DNA of 64,000 bases from Gnetum montanum (taxonomy: Eukaryota; Streptophyta; Gnetopsida; Gnetales; Gnetaceae). Positions 47,062-58,523 of the stretch are shown here, in pieces. The position numbers and the translations under genes are program-made. Location of the stretch: positions 359,857 through 423,856 of the forward strand of contig MNCI01007635.1 of assembly GCA_015680685.1 (NCBI GenBank). Reading direction: 5' to 3'. The notes under the pieces were generated by a model. It was not told the origin of the DNA, made no database searches, and saw nothing but the letters and a program-made list of their open reading frames with translations. How positions within the stretch are numbered: position 1 is the first letter of the stretch; each line of letters starts with the position of its first letter.

Positions 47062-47780
47062 AACTACTTTTTGACCCATCGTGGATTTGGTGACACGTAA
47101 GGCCGAAAGGCTTTATTGTGAAATTCTTCTACATCATCGTCTTCTGCTTGAAAACGCAACTCGGTCCACGTAGTTTCATTTTCTGAGCTGGCATGTTGGG
47201 CCGGCTCTCTCGTCAAATAATTAGTATTAACAGAGACAAGTTCCTCATTCTTAGAGGTTATGACCTTCGAACCCTGCTCCATATCTATGTTGTTTATTGC
47301 TTGGGTTGCCACCTCGTCACCGTAGATCACCACCTCCCTACCTGCATAGGGTAGATCGATTTCTTGATGTATGGGTGAAGAGATGGCCTTGAGTTGGGCT
47401 AACCATGACCTCCCTAGGATCAAGTTAAACCTGGGCATCTCTTCCACCATGATAAATGTTGCATTTGTGGGAAACTAGTCCCCTAGCACAAAGTCAATGT
47501 GGATAGTGCCTTTCACCACGACCCATGCCCCTTTGAATGACTTCAAACATGATGTTATCATGGGTTTGATTTGATCTACCAAACCCATTTTATCCACAAT
47601 GGGGAATGGGATGACGTTCGTAACAGCCCTGTCATCAACGTGTACTCTTCGGATCTTATGTTGACCGATCCGAATTGTGATGAATAGAGGTGTTGTAGTC
47701 ACCTGACCATTTTCAAGATCTTCCCTAATGGAGTCGTCACAAAATGTCAATTGGGATGGCTACGGTTCTTCAGGCGTAGA
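47062..47780 (-). pseudogene. Aspartic protease of element A
   Basis: Two open stretches broken by one TAG: TFCDDSIREDLENGQVTTTP, IRRVHVDDRAVTNVIPFPIV (active site; the usual D-G-G or D-S/T-G reads D-D-R, explicable by G-to-A changes), and EMPRFNLILGRSWLAQLKAI, the second protease strand. An acidic C-terminal tail (FQAEDDDVEEFHNKAFRPYV) ends at TAG 47,064, four bases before the donor-like GTAAGG. Confidence 0.85.
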
Positions 47781-48109
47781 AGGAAGCATGACCGAATAAA
47801 TTGCTTTCTCTTCTGCTGGCATGTTTTCATTAATTGGTATTGCTGTTAACATGCAAACTAGAGCCTCATGGTGTGCAGTGGAAGTCATTATCAGATCGTA
47901 CAGGCTCAACATTGTGTTCTTTTGTTTTAGAGCCTTCTTGAGTTGAGTAAGAGTGCTTAAAAGGTCTTGTCCACCTTCCTATTTTTTACTACTCTTCTCC
48001 TCTGCCATTCATCCCAGAAGATGAATTTCTTGACGAGGAACAGTTTTGGGTTTGGGGTCAAACCCTTTCGGGTGAGGTGGCAATGACTGTGCATGCGTAG
48101 AAGTGTTAG
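47781..48109 (-). pseudogene. Gag-protease linker of element A
   Basis: The frame continues upstream of protease with LPPHPKGFDPKPKTVPRQEI, MLSLYDLIMTSTAHHEALVC and AEEKAIYSVMLP, with a few stops. It is cut at 48,110 by element B; A's gag proper should lie beyond B. Confidence 0.55.
48105..48109. other. Candidate target site of element B, left copy (GTTAG)
   Basis: Five bases directly left of B's LTR edge TGTACTG at 48,110. The right copy would lie outside the window. Confidence 0.5.
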
Positions 48110-49918
48110 TGTACTGACCTAAAACATCAGTGTAAGGCTGGAAGGAAAAAAACAAGCACTGAAAGATTGTCAAGCAGGCACAGCTGACCCTACCTTTGTT
48201 TGAGGACAAGCTGGAAAAGGAAATGAAAGTAGAGTGCCTTGGATGGTCTATAGGAAAATCAACTAAGGACTTCCCCGAGCATAAACTATGGCTTGCGCTA
48301 GGGTTATCGTAACTGATATCTTAAAACATAAACAATGTGCATAAAATGTAAATAGAAACATATGCAGAAATTGTATTGTGAATAAAACGTAAACCAAACA
48401 TAAACTAAATGTAAAGCATAGAGTAAACAGAATAAATGGCTAGCAAAATGAACTATATTGTATTGCTTAGAAAAGATGTGCATTGGTCAAAGCATAGCTA
48501 CACGTGTGGATGGTAGGTCAAGTGATGAGCCCTGGGATGATGTGATGTGATGTGTGTCAGAAGTACTTGGATGCTAGGATTCCAGTGTGCCTGAGTGCCC
48601 AAGGATTGCTAGTCTGAGTTTCCTAAGCCATCCAACTCCAAAATTGCCAACCACATTTATGTGAATTGAGAGACTATTTATAGGACTGGGCCAAGCTTAG
48701 GTGCAGAATTCCAGGAATGGAACCAATGACTAGGATTTAATAGGAAAAAGGATCTTGTGACACGTGTCGAGTGGAAAGCTATGTATGAGTTGGACGTGTG
48801 TGGGCAAGCTACGTTTTTGACTAGGTGCATTGTATCTTATAAAATGTGGGTTACTCAAGCCCATCGGAGTACATACAATTTAGACTGTGAGGGATTGACA
48901 AGCCCACAAATGAAGATTTACAATGATAATGTACAACAAGAGAAATTGGCCCTAGCTCGCTTGATCCTTGGCTCACTTGAATCTTCTGGATCTTTGAATT
49001 GACTACTACAAGATGTTAACTTGAGTGGTTCTGAGGTTATTTAAGGCGTACACATCTTATTATGACTTCCAGTGTGAGTTGACTTGTTTCTAGCATGTCT
49101 TGATTTGAGCTTTAGTGTGCTCATGATGCACTCATGCCCAACATGTGTCCCAGTGTGCATGTGTAGTGTGAGTTCTATAGCATGCATATGCTGCAGTCAT
49201 GTTGTGCTCACGCCCAGTGTGACCTTCAGCATGAGTGAGGCAAAATATATTTTTTGACATCAATTTTTGATTTCTGAAGCTTGTTCCTTGAATGTAACAA
49301 TTGTCTTCCTGTGTTTGACCTTGAGAGTGATTTGAAATCTAGAATTTGAACTTGGACATGACTTGTTTGGAGCTATTTTGGATAGGTAACGTTGGACTCA
49401 CCAAGTTGAAATTTTTTTTGTACTTGAATCTGGGGTTTGGGAGGTTGAAGTTTTAGTTTTGTCGATGATGAACTCCGAAGATGACATGGACGTTGAAAAC
49501 TAGATCACTTTGACTCAGTTTTGGGCCTTTTGGAGTCACTCACATTGCACTCATGTTGCAGCATGACCTCAGCGTGAGTGACAGCATGTGTAAAAATTTG
49601 CACCTTTTTTTGTTGAAATTTGAATTTCTAGAAGCTGGATTGAAGGTTGTCAATGCTAAGCCCTTAGGGTGATTTGCATCTTGGAAGTCGAATTGTTTCA
49701 ACTTGGTTTGGAGGCTTCTAGAGTTGTTCACGCTTGGCTCATGCTGTAGCATAACCACAGTGTGACTATGAAAATTGTAATCCTGAAAGCCAACATGAGT
49801 GACCAAGGCAAGCCAACATGAGTTGCATGCCTTAGTCAAAAATTTGTTTTTTCCTCCTGAGTACTAGAAAGGGCTTAAGTCATTCTCAAAGTGCTAGGCT
49901 GAAATTAGTGGTGTTTCA
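48110..49918 (-). repeat. 3' LTR of element B
   Basis: 1,809 bases; on the minus strand TGAAACACCACTAATTTC at 49,918 to GGTCAGTACA at 48,110. The right partner is 58,524-59,558. TATA box (minus) at 48,675-48,682. From 49,060 to 49,860 words such as AGTGTGAGTTGACTT and CAGCGTGAGTG recur. Confidence 0.9.
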
Positions 49919-49934
49919 TTGGCCCTTCTTTGTT
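49919..49934 (-). other. Polypurine tract of element B
   Basis: On the minus strand AACAAAGAAGGGCCAA abuts the LTR start TGAAACACCA. Confidence 0.8.
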
Positions 49935-51123
49935 GACATCTAGAGGAATCCACCCAAGTGGCGTCAACAAAGAAGTGAAAAACACCATGAACAAACAAGT
50001 ACTAAGCATTATCCATCAACCCTTGGCTGAACGTCATTGCACCATGTTCAAAAGTACATGGGATTGGGATTCAGGGAATGTAGTTCAAGATGTAAGGGGA
50101 TTGGTTGTATCTAGGGAAATAAAGGGTTGATCAAAGGATATGATTTTCTTTGGGAGTGTTGGATAAGAATTCTGTCATGTGAATGAGTTATATCTTTGGT
50201 CTTTGTCAATAGCCAGCATTTAGCAGACTCAGAGCCAAGACATAGGAGGTACATTCTTTGGAGAAATAGGACTCTTAAAGAGTGTTTATGGGACCCATTG
50301 TAAATAGCCAAAGCCACACGATGATGTGCAACATGGTCTCTTTGAGACACAAGTGTAACTATTTTTTTACGACAATTGCCTTCTCGCTTGGGGCTTGTAT
50401 GAGAATGGCCAATAGTCTTTTGTTTATGATGTCAATGGGGTCTGGAAGACCTTTTTTATGCATTTTTCTCTTTGACCCTTTTGTTCTTTTTCTTTTTGGT
50501 TCTTTTCTGTTTTCTTCTTTTTTTTTGTGCTTTCTTTTTGTGATTTTCTTTATTTTTTTATTTTGGCTTTTTGAAAGAGCTTGCTTTTAGTGTTGTGCTT
50601 GTATTCAAGCATTTGCATTTTGTATCATGCATTGTATACTATGTTTAGCATTGCAATTGCTTAGAGAGTCACAGTGTGAAATAGTGTATCAAGAGTTTTG
50701 AGCTAAGTGGAATGTATCAAGGAGGTGTAATTGGATAGGATAAGGGGGAATGATGGGGAAATAGGGAATGCATCGGGAGTGAGGAATGTACTTTTGAACA
50801 GATTGATTAACCCAGTTACATGCGTCAGGAAGAATGTAATACCTTGTCATCATGATGAAGTGCATTTATATACGAACATCTCAAGAGTGTCATCCTGCAA
50901 ACAAAACTCTAAGAAGACAAGAAAAACACAAATGAAATGGTTAAATAAGCACTTTAAACAAGGAGATGGAGCCATCACGTGCAATTTTCAAAGTAGACAA
51001 AATCATGAACAGTATTAGCCTCGATCAAGGCCCATGAGACAAATCATGCAGCAAGTCTTTGTGAAACATGTACAACCAATTCCAGCAACACTTCTTTTCA
51101 AGTTTTTCCTAGTCGTCGATGAT
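49935..51123 (-). other. 3' region of element B
   Basis: No recognised gene. Short open stretches on both strands look unremarkable; the plus strand has a T-rich block at 50,460-50,575 that makes a hydrophobic spurious frame. Confidence 0.45.
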
Positions 51124-51505
51124 TATCACTAGTTTATAGTCTTAGCAAACTGTTGCGGGTTAGTTTCACATCATAACCCCTTGGATAGTGCCAGTTTAGC
51201 ATCGTAGTAGATGGTGCATTCCTAGTTTATAGTCATAGCAGACTATAAAGAGACAAACCAGTTTATAGTCTTAGTGGACTCTGGATGCTAGTTTCACGTC
51301 ATGGTGGACAGATGTAGTAGTTTAGTGTCATACCGGACAAAGCTTTGTGGTGTCGGTTTATCTTCATGACTCTAGGACAATATGTGGTATCAGTTTTAAG
51401 TCATGATGCCAGGACTGTTCTATGGTATCAGTTTTAAATTATGATGCCAGGACTGTTCTATGGTATCGGTTTTAAGTCATGCTGCTAGGACTATTCTGTA
51501 CCTCA
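51124..51505 (+). repeat. Hairpin-word array after integrase of element B
   Basis: About ten units such as CTAGTTTATAGTCTTAGCAAAC, CAGTTTATAGTCTTAGTGGAC and, at the right end, four copies of GGTATCAGTTTTAAGTCATG with minor changes. Same position and orientation as the array at 37,285-37,632. Confidence 0.82.
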
Positions 51506-51511
51506 AGTTTA

Positions 51512-52660
51512 TTAGACATAGTACCATTTCAGGTACAAATGATTTATAGGATTAGCAAACTTATTCCCGTCCATGTTAGCAAGTTTGAATGCTCCATCAT
51601 TATATGCCTTGGTAACCAAGTAAGGCCCTTCCCAGTTGGCTGAGAATTTATCTGGATTTTCACGGGCTGCCTTAAGGACTAGATCTCCTTCTTTGATCGG
51701 GTGTTTATGGAGATCGTGCTTGTGCCTTTGCCTCTGTTGTTTTTTGTACCATTCTATTTGATCAAGCATTCGTACATGTTCTTCTTCTATTGAATCAAGG
51801 TTAGCAATGAGTAGTTCATTGTTTTGACTTTCATCGAGAAGGCTCGAGAGAACTATCCGCAATGAGGGAACCTGTAATTCTAATGGTAAAACAACTTTAG
51901 ATCTGTATACAAGACTATATGGATTTTTACCTATAGATGTTCGATGTGTTTTTCTGTATGCCCACAATGCATAGACCAATTGTTCATGCCATCATTTCTT
52001 ACTCTGATTTAGCATCTTTTTGAGTACCATGATGATAGTTTTGTTTGTAGCCTCTACTTGACCATTGCTCTATGGGTAGTAAGGTGATGAAAATGCATAT
52101 TTAATACCTAGACTTTCACAAAAGCTTTTAGTATCTGCACTACTATACTATGGTTCATTGTTAGTAACAATGGTCATTGGAATACCAAAATGAGTCACGA
52201 TATTTTCTATTATGAAAGTGCAAATGTGTTTTGATGTGGTTGTCCTAAGGGGAATAGCTTCCACTCACTTTGTAAAATATTCAGTTGTGGTGATAATGAA
52301 GCTATGTCCTATAGATGATGATGGAATTATGGGTCTAATTAAGTCTAATCCCCATTTTTGGAATTACCATGTGATTTGCGTTGTATGCAGTTTGTTAGGT
52401 GGCACATGTATTAGATTACCATGCTTTTGGCAAATGTCACATGTTCTGACCTTGGAGATGCAATCATACTCTATGTGTGGCCAGTAGTAACCTAAACACC
52501 TAATCTTTGTTGCCATTACTTTAGGTGCTATATGCCCTCCACAAAGTCCTTCGTGGACTTGTTCTACAATTGTTTGACCATCGATGTTACTAATGCACAT
52601 TAGCAAAATGCGTTCATAGGATTTGTGACACAAGGTGTCTCCTATTAATGCATATTGCCG
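51512..52660 (-). pseudogene. Integrase of element B
   Basis: Zinc domain HEGLCGGHIAPKVMATK, YYWPHIEYDCISKVRTCDIC (both cysteines kept). Core WGLDLIRPIIPSSSIGHSFI, then MTIVTNNEP where the second aspartate is asparagine, then NGQVEATNKTI with glutamate. LVYALWAYRKTHRTS, KNPYSLVYRSKVVLPLELQ and NWEGPYLVTKAYNDGAFKLA close the protein, which ends at 51,512. The last 155 codons are open. Confidence 0.9.
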
Positions 52661-52869
52661 AGAACGTTTTTGCACGGCATCCTTTTGAGCATTTGTCAAG
52701 TGTTGTGGAGGTTAGCCTCTTAGAAGGTATTCTTTTATGTCATCATACCATTCTATTGTGTGTGTTGTAACAGATGCTATAGATATTTCATCAAGAGTGT
52801 TGATTATAGGTTTGACATAATTTGTTATAGAACTAGGCAACGCATGGAACATTTTGGGTGTCATATTTA

Positions 52870-53255
52870 AGGCTAGTGTGGCGAGTGCATTAGCAATGGT
52901 GTTTTCACTTCTAGAGACATGTTATATATCCGTTCCTAGTAGTTTTTTTACAATATGTTTAGTCAAATCATAGTACGGTTGCAAATGGGGAGCCTTACAT
53001 GCATAAACCTTAGTGACTTGATTAATGACTAATTGTGAATTCCCTCGAACTATAAGACGTGAAATTACTGAAGTCAACACTGCGTGAAGGCCTGTAAGAA
53101 GACCTTCATATTTTGCCATGTTATTGGTACAAGGAAGGGTTAATTGATAGGCGAAGGGTTGGATATCTCTAGAGGGACATACTAAAATGGCCCCTGCACT
53201 CCCTCCTTGAGAGGTTGAAGCTCCATCAAAGTAGAGGATTGCCTCGTAGTTATCA
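52870..53255 (-). pseudogene. Extra RNase H of element B
   Basis: AILYFDGASTSQGGSAGAIL (aspartate kept), TNNMAKYEGLLTGLHAV where glutamate of EYEGL is lysine, IVRGNSQLVINQVTKVYACK where aspartate of GDS is asparagine, and an ending RSENTIANALATLAL. Two catalytic acids are lost through G-to-A changes. Confidence 0.85.
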
Positions 53256-53730
53256 AGTACGGTGTTTATACTATTAATATTCTCATCTAGGGTTTATTGC
53301 CGTTTGATCATGCGTCAGTGAGATGGTTAGTTACGTGACTATTGCTTGACCTTTTGTGGAAGATTGAGCAACATAGTGCAAGTTAAATTTTGCAATCATC
53401 ACTTTCCATCTAGCCAACCTATTCAACTCATAGATGCTATTAGTGATGGCATGGAGAACATTATCCTTTTAAATGATGTAAACCTAATTACAGAAGAGAT
53501 AATGCTGCCATTTCTTCAAGGAGAAGATGAGGGCAAGGCATGATTTTTCTACATCATTGTATCATTGTTCATAGGAAATTAATGTGTAGCTCAAGTAATA
53601 TATAGGGATTTTGACTCCATCCTCACGTTTTTGACAAAGCATCAATGCAATGGAGGAATCGGAAGTTGCAAGGTAGATGTAGAAAGGTTTATCACTCTGT
53701 GGAGGATAAATAGTTGGTAGTTGAGCCAAC
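53256..53730 (-). pseudogene. Gypsy-type RNase H of element B
   Basis: Fragments match A's copy: DKPFYIYLATSDSSIALMLC (about 53,650), LSYTLISYEQ (about 53,570) and a decayed part to 53,280. Stops and a shift are present. Confidence 0.65.
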
Positions 53731-53756
53731 TCTTGCTTTATGTTCTCGAACGCTTC

Positions 53757-54755
53757 CTAGCATTGTTGAGTCCATTGGAAATGTACATTCTTTTGTAATA
53801 GATGTTGCATGGGACTCAACTTATCTGTCAGTCGTTCGATAAAGCGTCTGATGAATTGTAGTCTACCTTGGAGGCCATGTAGTTCAGTGAGGTTTCTTGG
53901 TGGTTGCATATTGGTTATTTCGTTAACCTTATTGGGGTCTACCCGTATCCCTATTTTGGAGATTAGGAAATCGAGCATTTTGCCCGTTTTGATGCCAAAA
54001 ACACATTTCTTTGGGTTGAGTCTAAGGTCATATTTAAGACAACGTTTAAGCACTAAGTCTAGATCTTTTGCATGTTGTTTAGTTATTTTAGATTTGACCG
54101 TGATGTCATCAACATAATCATTGAGAAAATTGAGCATGTAATCATTAAATATGTATGTCATTGATCATTGATATGTAGCTCCTGCATTTTTAAGGCCAAA
54201 TGGCATCATAGTATAACAAAACGTCCCCCAAGGTGTCATGAAAGTTGTCCTAAGTTGATGTTCTAGATTGATTCTTATTTGATTATAACCCAAAAATCCA
54301 TCCATAAAGGATAATAATGCATGCCCAACGGTCGTGTCAATAAGTTAATCAATGCTAGGTAATGGGAAATCATCCTTTATAGTGGCTATCTTGAGATCAC
54401 GGAAGTCGATATAGATGTATATACTATCGTTCTTCTTAGGAACTACAACAATGTTTGATACCCAATCGAAATAATCGATGGCTCGGATGAAACCAGCTTG
54501 GTAGAGCTTTGTGATTTTAGTGCGAACTGCTAACGCCACCTCGGGTCTAACTTTTTGTGCTTTTTGTTTTATTGGTTTAATTCTTTCATCAATAATAATG
54601 TTGTGTTGGATGATCCAGGGGTCTAGTCTTGGCATGTCTATATATGACCATGCGAACACTTTTATGTTGTCTTTTAAAACTTGAGTGATGTCAACTATGA
54701 GTTGCGAGTCTAGTAAGGCACTTAATTTCAATGTTCTAGTTTTTCCATTGATCAT
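53757..54755 (-). pseudogene. Reverse transcriptase of element B
   Basis: VFAWSYIDMPRLDPWIIQHN, VRTKITKLYQAGFIRAIDYF, VSNIVVVPKKNDSIYIYIDF, IKDDFPLPSID, then LNFLNDYVDDITVKSKITKQ (YVDD intact, about 54,095), LRLNPKKCVFGIKTGKMLDF and GLQGRLQFIRRFIERLTDKL. Two long open stretches are separated by a decayed part at 54,165-54,340. Confidence 0.9.
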
Positions 54756-54980
54756 GGTAATGGGGATTTCAACTAGAGATCTTTAGTGATATTATCAACT
54801 TCTAGATCTAGAGTTTTAGCCACATTTTTAGGCTAGTCTAAGGTTTCTTGAGTGGAGGCTATCAAATCAGTATAGGTGGATGGATTTAGATCCAGGGATT
54901 CTGGGTTGATCGCTCTTTCTACCTCCCTGTATGGTCCACTGAGAGACAATGTTGAGAGGATGTTCTTGGTGGCCATGGTG
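54756..54980 (-). pseudogene. N-terminal pol segment of element B
   Basis: MATKNILSTLSLSGPYREVE from ATG near 54,976, then LDLNPSTYTDLIASTQETLD. Homologous to the same segment in A and C. Just upstream the acceptor-like site of A and C is present only as GGCAAG. Confidence 0.65.
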
Positions 54981-55104
54981 CTCACCCTTGCCAATTTAAA
55001 ATAGGAGCGAAGTAAGAGACACCCCTTTGGCAGGAGAATTATAGAGTGTAAACGAACATAGGGTAACCAAACTATGTACTGACAAAATTAGAAGATGCGG
55101 CAAT

Positions 55105-55130
55105 AGTTGTGGTAGTTTAAGGCCATACCG
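55105..55130 (+). repeat. Single hairpin-word unit before pol of element B
   Basis: GTAGTTTAAGGCCATACCGGGCC matches the units of the arrays in A at the equivalent place. Confidence 0.6.
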
Positions 55131-56770
55131 GGCCACATGGACTGAGTATATGTACTATTTTTAAATTTTAAATTTTGACTTTTAAATTTAAATTTTGAGT
55201 GAACAATAAGATCGTGGGGACTTTAAAGTTTTATGAATTTGACACTATTTCCATATATTTATTTATTTGTTGTTGATTTTCTGCACTTTCCTCTTTTCAT
55301 AAGAAATTTTGGGCCTCATTTCGAGGGGTGGAATGACGAGGAAAGTTAGGCAAGCACAAGGCAAAGATGGCTTGAACAACAATATGCAATTAAAATAAGA
55401 AGAGGAACTAAAATAAAAGGTCAAAAATTAAATAAATTACATTACCAGGGGGAATAGAAAAGGGAATTTTTGAAATACAAGGCTTCATTTCTGTTAACGT
55501 GAGTTGTTGGAACTTGGAAGGAAAGCGTGACGTACCCAAAGTGCAGCATAAGCCAAGGCATTAGCATCAGTGTCAGCATGAACATGAAAGATAACGGCAA
55601 GGGAAAGGAAATCGGGGGCAAGGGAAGAAAGCAAGTAGCCCTGGCATTTGTGGAGATGAGTGAAGAGATCCTCCAACATCTACCACAAGCCAGGATTCCG
55701 ACATGGAGGAAGGCCCTGCATAGGTAAATTCTTTGCCCCCAATGTTTCTCTAGCAGTGTTACCTAGGGTGAGATTTTCTGTTGTGATTAAGGTTTTGGGA
55801 CTTTTGGAATCGCAACATTTTTGATTTTTGGGGGTTTTTGGCTTTCTTGGCATGGTTTTCGTAGGGTTTGTGGGTGTAACGTGACTAAAAAATTTTGACT
55901 TTGGAGCCAAGGTAGCATGACTACAAAAATTTTAGATTTTTAGAGGGGTGTCATTACTTGCAAATTTTTCTGGATTTTAGGCAGGGGATGAACAACATGA
56001 TTGTGAATTTTTTGGGTTGGAAATGAACAGTGTAATTTTGGATTTTTTTTGGAGGGCAATGTGACTACAAAATTTTGACTTTTAGAGGGACAAGAATGGC
56101 CAGTATGACTGTAAGTTTTTGATTTTGAAGGGGCAGCATGACTACACATTTTGAATTTTTGGGGAGCTCAGCGTGACTTGATTTTTGAATTTTTAGTCGT
56201 TGGATAGCAAGGTTTTTTTTTTGAATTCTTAGTAGCATGAATATGGGCAACGGAAGAGGTGAAACTAGTGTGGACTAAAAGGGTTTTCACTAGAAAGGCA
56301 TCGTGGGTGCCGGAGAGAGGCATCGTGAGCGGTTGGCTAAGCCTTAACGAGAGTTGGGAAGGCTTGTTCTCCTTGGAAATATGGCAGGTGGTGTGAATGT
56401 AGGGCGAGACCTCTAAGAAAAGTTGCAAGTTTTAGCATGACCTATAATATGGAACACTAGCATGAGCGTTGGGGACGAAGATCCAACGTGAGTTGTTGGT
56501 GGGATGGGAAGTCATGACTTATTTTGAGAGCCTTGCATGACTTGTTTTGAGAACTAAGCGTGACTTGTTTTGAGAAGCCAACGTGACTTGTTATTGAGAA
56601 GCTAGCGTGACTTGTAAATTTTGGAGATTTTGGCCCCTAGGCATTTCAAGGAGGACATGGCCAGCGTGAACGTGGGTAGGGTTTTAGAACAAGTAGTAGT
56701 TCCAGTGTGAGCTAGAATGTGGCAAAGCCCAGTGTGACTTGGTTGCAAGCCAGCTTGACTTGGTGTGGGT
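55131..56770 (-). repeat. Degenerate GCGTGACTTG repeat stretch replacing the protease of B
   Basis: From about 55,850 to 56,770 loose units of 50-70 bases carry words like AGCATGACTACAAAATTTTG and AGCGTGACTTG. No protease can be read here although gag lies to the right and RT to the left. The word is related to those in B's LTR (49,060-49,860) and leader (58,280-58,420). Confidence 0.6.
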
Positions 56771-58238
56771 TCGTGAAGTTCATTCAAGGCTGCACTCCAC
56801 CTTTGGATAAATTTCTGGGCTAGCTCAAGCGGTGCTTATTTAACTTGGATCAGCCTATCTAACGTAGCCTTGGGCTTTATATTGTATTTGAAACGGGTGA
56901 CGAACTGGTGCAACAAATCCTCTAGAGAAGATATGGAGTTACAGGGCAAGGCTTGGTACCAGTCTAAGGCTTTTCTGGTTAAAGACATAGCAAATACATG
57001 TAAAATTACATGGGGTCATGCTCGAAGCAAAAGGCATTCTGTTCGAAATGTTACTAGGTGGGCATCTGGGTCTCCCTCTCCATTGTACTTGGTCAGCTGG
57101 GGTAATGAGACTCCCTTTGGCAAGGTTAAGGGTGGAACTGAGAGGTCAATTGGATCATCTTGATAGAAATCTAGTACATTGACTTCCTCAGTGTTCACAG
57201 TTTTAAGATGTTTTAATTCTTCTCCAACGAGTGCATCATTTTTTATGTGTCTGCCCATTCTTGGGTGGTAGGCAGACCAATGGATTGAGCGGATTCTGGC
57301 TGATAATGGTTCAATTGTTGCATTGTTTGTGGAAAAGGAGGTTGTTGGGTTGACATTTGTTGCTTTGAGATAGTATTCGGGCCTAAGACTATAGTCGATG
57401 GAACCCATTGCCTAGCCACAGGTTGTGAAGTAACACCCTGAACATGCTGGGTTGGAGTAATCAATGGTGCTTCGTGGATCTGCACCTAAGGTATGTAATG
57501 GGTGGATGTGGAAGCTGTTATGACTGATGGCATCCCAATTACTTGAGGTCAAAAGATTGACCCTGTCTTAGTTTTGGGAGGGAGTTGTTGGGATTGTACT
57601 TGCAGTGGTATGATGGAAGTGAGTGCATCAGAGTGAACATTATTGAGCATAGAGAAGATAGAAATGGAAGCAGGTATCTCTTGTTAGGAAACTGGTGCTT
57701 GATTATTTGTAGATGAAGGGGGAAGCATAGTTTCTTTCGAAAAAGGATGGAATAATGGGTTTGTATAGGCATGGGGATTGACGGTGTGGTAGGAATCTCC
57801 ATGTTTAGATTGGACTACAAAGTCATCTTCCTCATCTTGAGGCTCTATTAGATGTAGTTGTAAGGCTTGAATTCTTTCCATAAGAAGCTGGGATATAAGT
57901 TTATGATGGATTTCAGATAGCGGGATTATGTCAAATGTTGAAGGGATGAACTCACGTCCTTCTTTGTGAATAAATTCATATTCTTGCTTTGCTTCCCTCT
58001 CTATACGGTCGATAAGTAGGTTGGCTTGGATCTTGACATAGATGAAGTTATACTATTCGAGTGTAAGAGTCGCATAAGTAGGGCCTTTACCCTGTAGCCT
58101 TAGTGATTGACATGTAGGGCCTTGGGGATTTATCTATTCAATGATGGTTATGGATTCCATAGCAGTCACATGGTTCGAAGTTTCAACCCCAAAGTTAGCG
58201 ATCGACATTGTTACTGGGTTAATTTGGGAGGATCCCAT
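56771..58238 (-). pseudogene. gag: Gag of element B, truncated
   Basis: Starts ATGGGATCCTCCCAAATT at 58,238. Contains TCQSLRLQGKG, EGREFIPSTFDIIPLSE, EPQDEEDDFVVQSKHGDSYH, VLDFYQDDPIDLSVPPLTLP, TKYNGEGDPDAHLVTFRTEC and WSAALNELHEPTPSQ-like sequence, all matching E's gag. The capsid stops matching near 56,770. Many stops, often TAG or TAA. Confidence 0.85.
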
Positions 58239-58498
58239 GATGAACATGAGTAGACTAGGCTAGATGAGTTGAATTGCAAGCAACCGTAGCGTGAGCAGTG
58301 TGACCAAACTACAACATGACTAGCGTGACCCAACTATAGCGTGACCAAAGTGAGTAAGCTATAATGTGAGCAACTGCAGCGTGACCAACAGTGAGCAAGC
58401 TGCAACGTGAGCAACTATGATAGGGAGACTCACAGGGACAAGATGAATAAGTTTTAATAGGTAGCATGATCGACATTTTAATAGATAACAAGCAAGTT
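58239..58498 (-). other. Leader of element B with repeated GTGACC/GTGAGC words
   Basis: Between primer site and gag start. On the plus strand GTAGCGTGAGC, TAGCGTGACC, AGCGTGACCA and AACGTGAGCAACT recur at 58,285-58,420. Confidence 0.6.
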
Positions 58499-58518
58499 GG
58501 CCCTCCTTCTAGCACTAA
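58499..58518 (-). other. Primer binding site of element B
   Basis: On the minus strand TTAGTGCTAGAAGGAGGGCC, five bases after LTR end CAGTACA. It differs from E's site only by two G-to-A changes. Confidence 0.8.
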
Positions 58519-58523
58519 TTTAC

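Larger units (their letters stand above)
34346..48109 (-). mobile_element. Element A: left part of a Tat/Ogre-like element with an antisense gene
   Basis: Reading leftwards on the minus strand from 48,109: gag-protease linker, protease, intron-like region with a gene on the opposite strand, pol (N-terminal segment, RT, RNase H, extra RNase H, integrase), 3' region, polypurine tract and 3' LTR. Its 5' end (LTR and gag) is separated by B and lies outside the window. It is inserted in D's gag; the five bases left of it are ATCTC. Confidence 0.88.

Noticed and set aside
50282-50590. 102-codon plus-strand frame with a Phe/Leu-rich end
   Set aside because: The hydrophobic part is translation of a T-rich tract; no homology seen.
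55494-55679. Minus-strand frame with HADTDANALAYAALWV, looking like an RNase H tail or like exon 3 of the antisense gene
   Set aside because: The match is limited to about fifteen residues, no other motif of either protein lies nearby, and the orientation differs from the antisense gene relative to its element.
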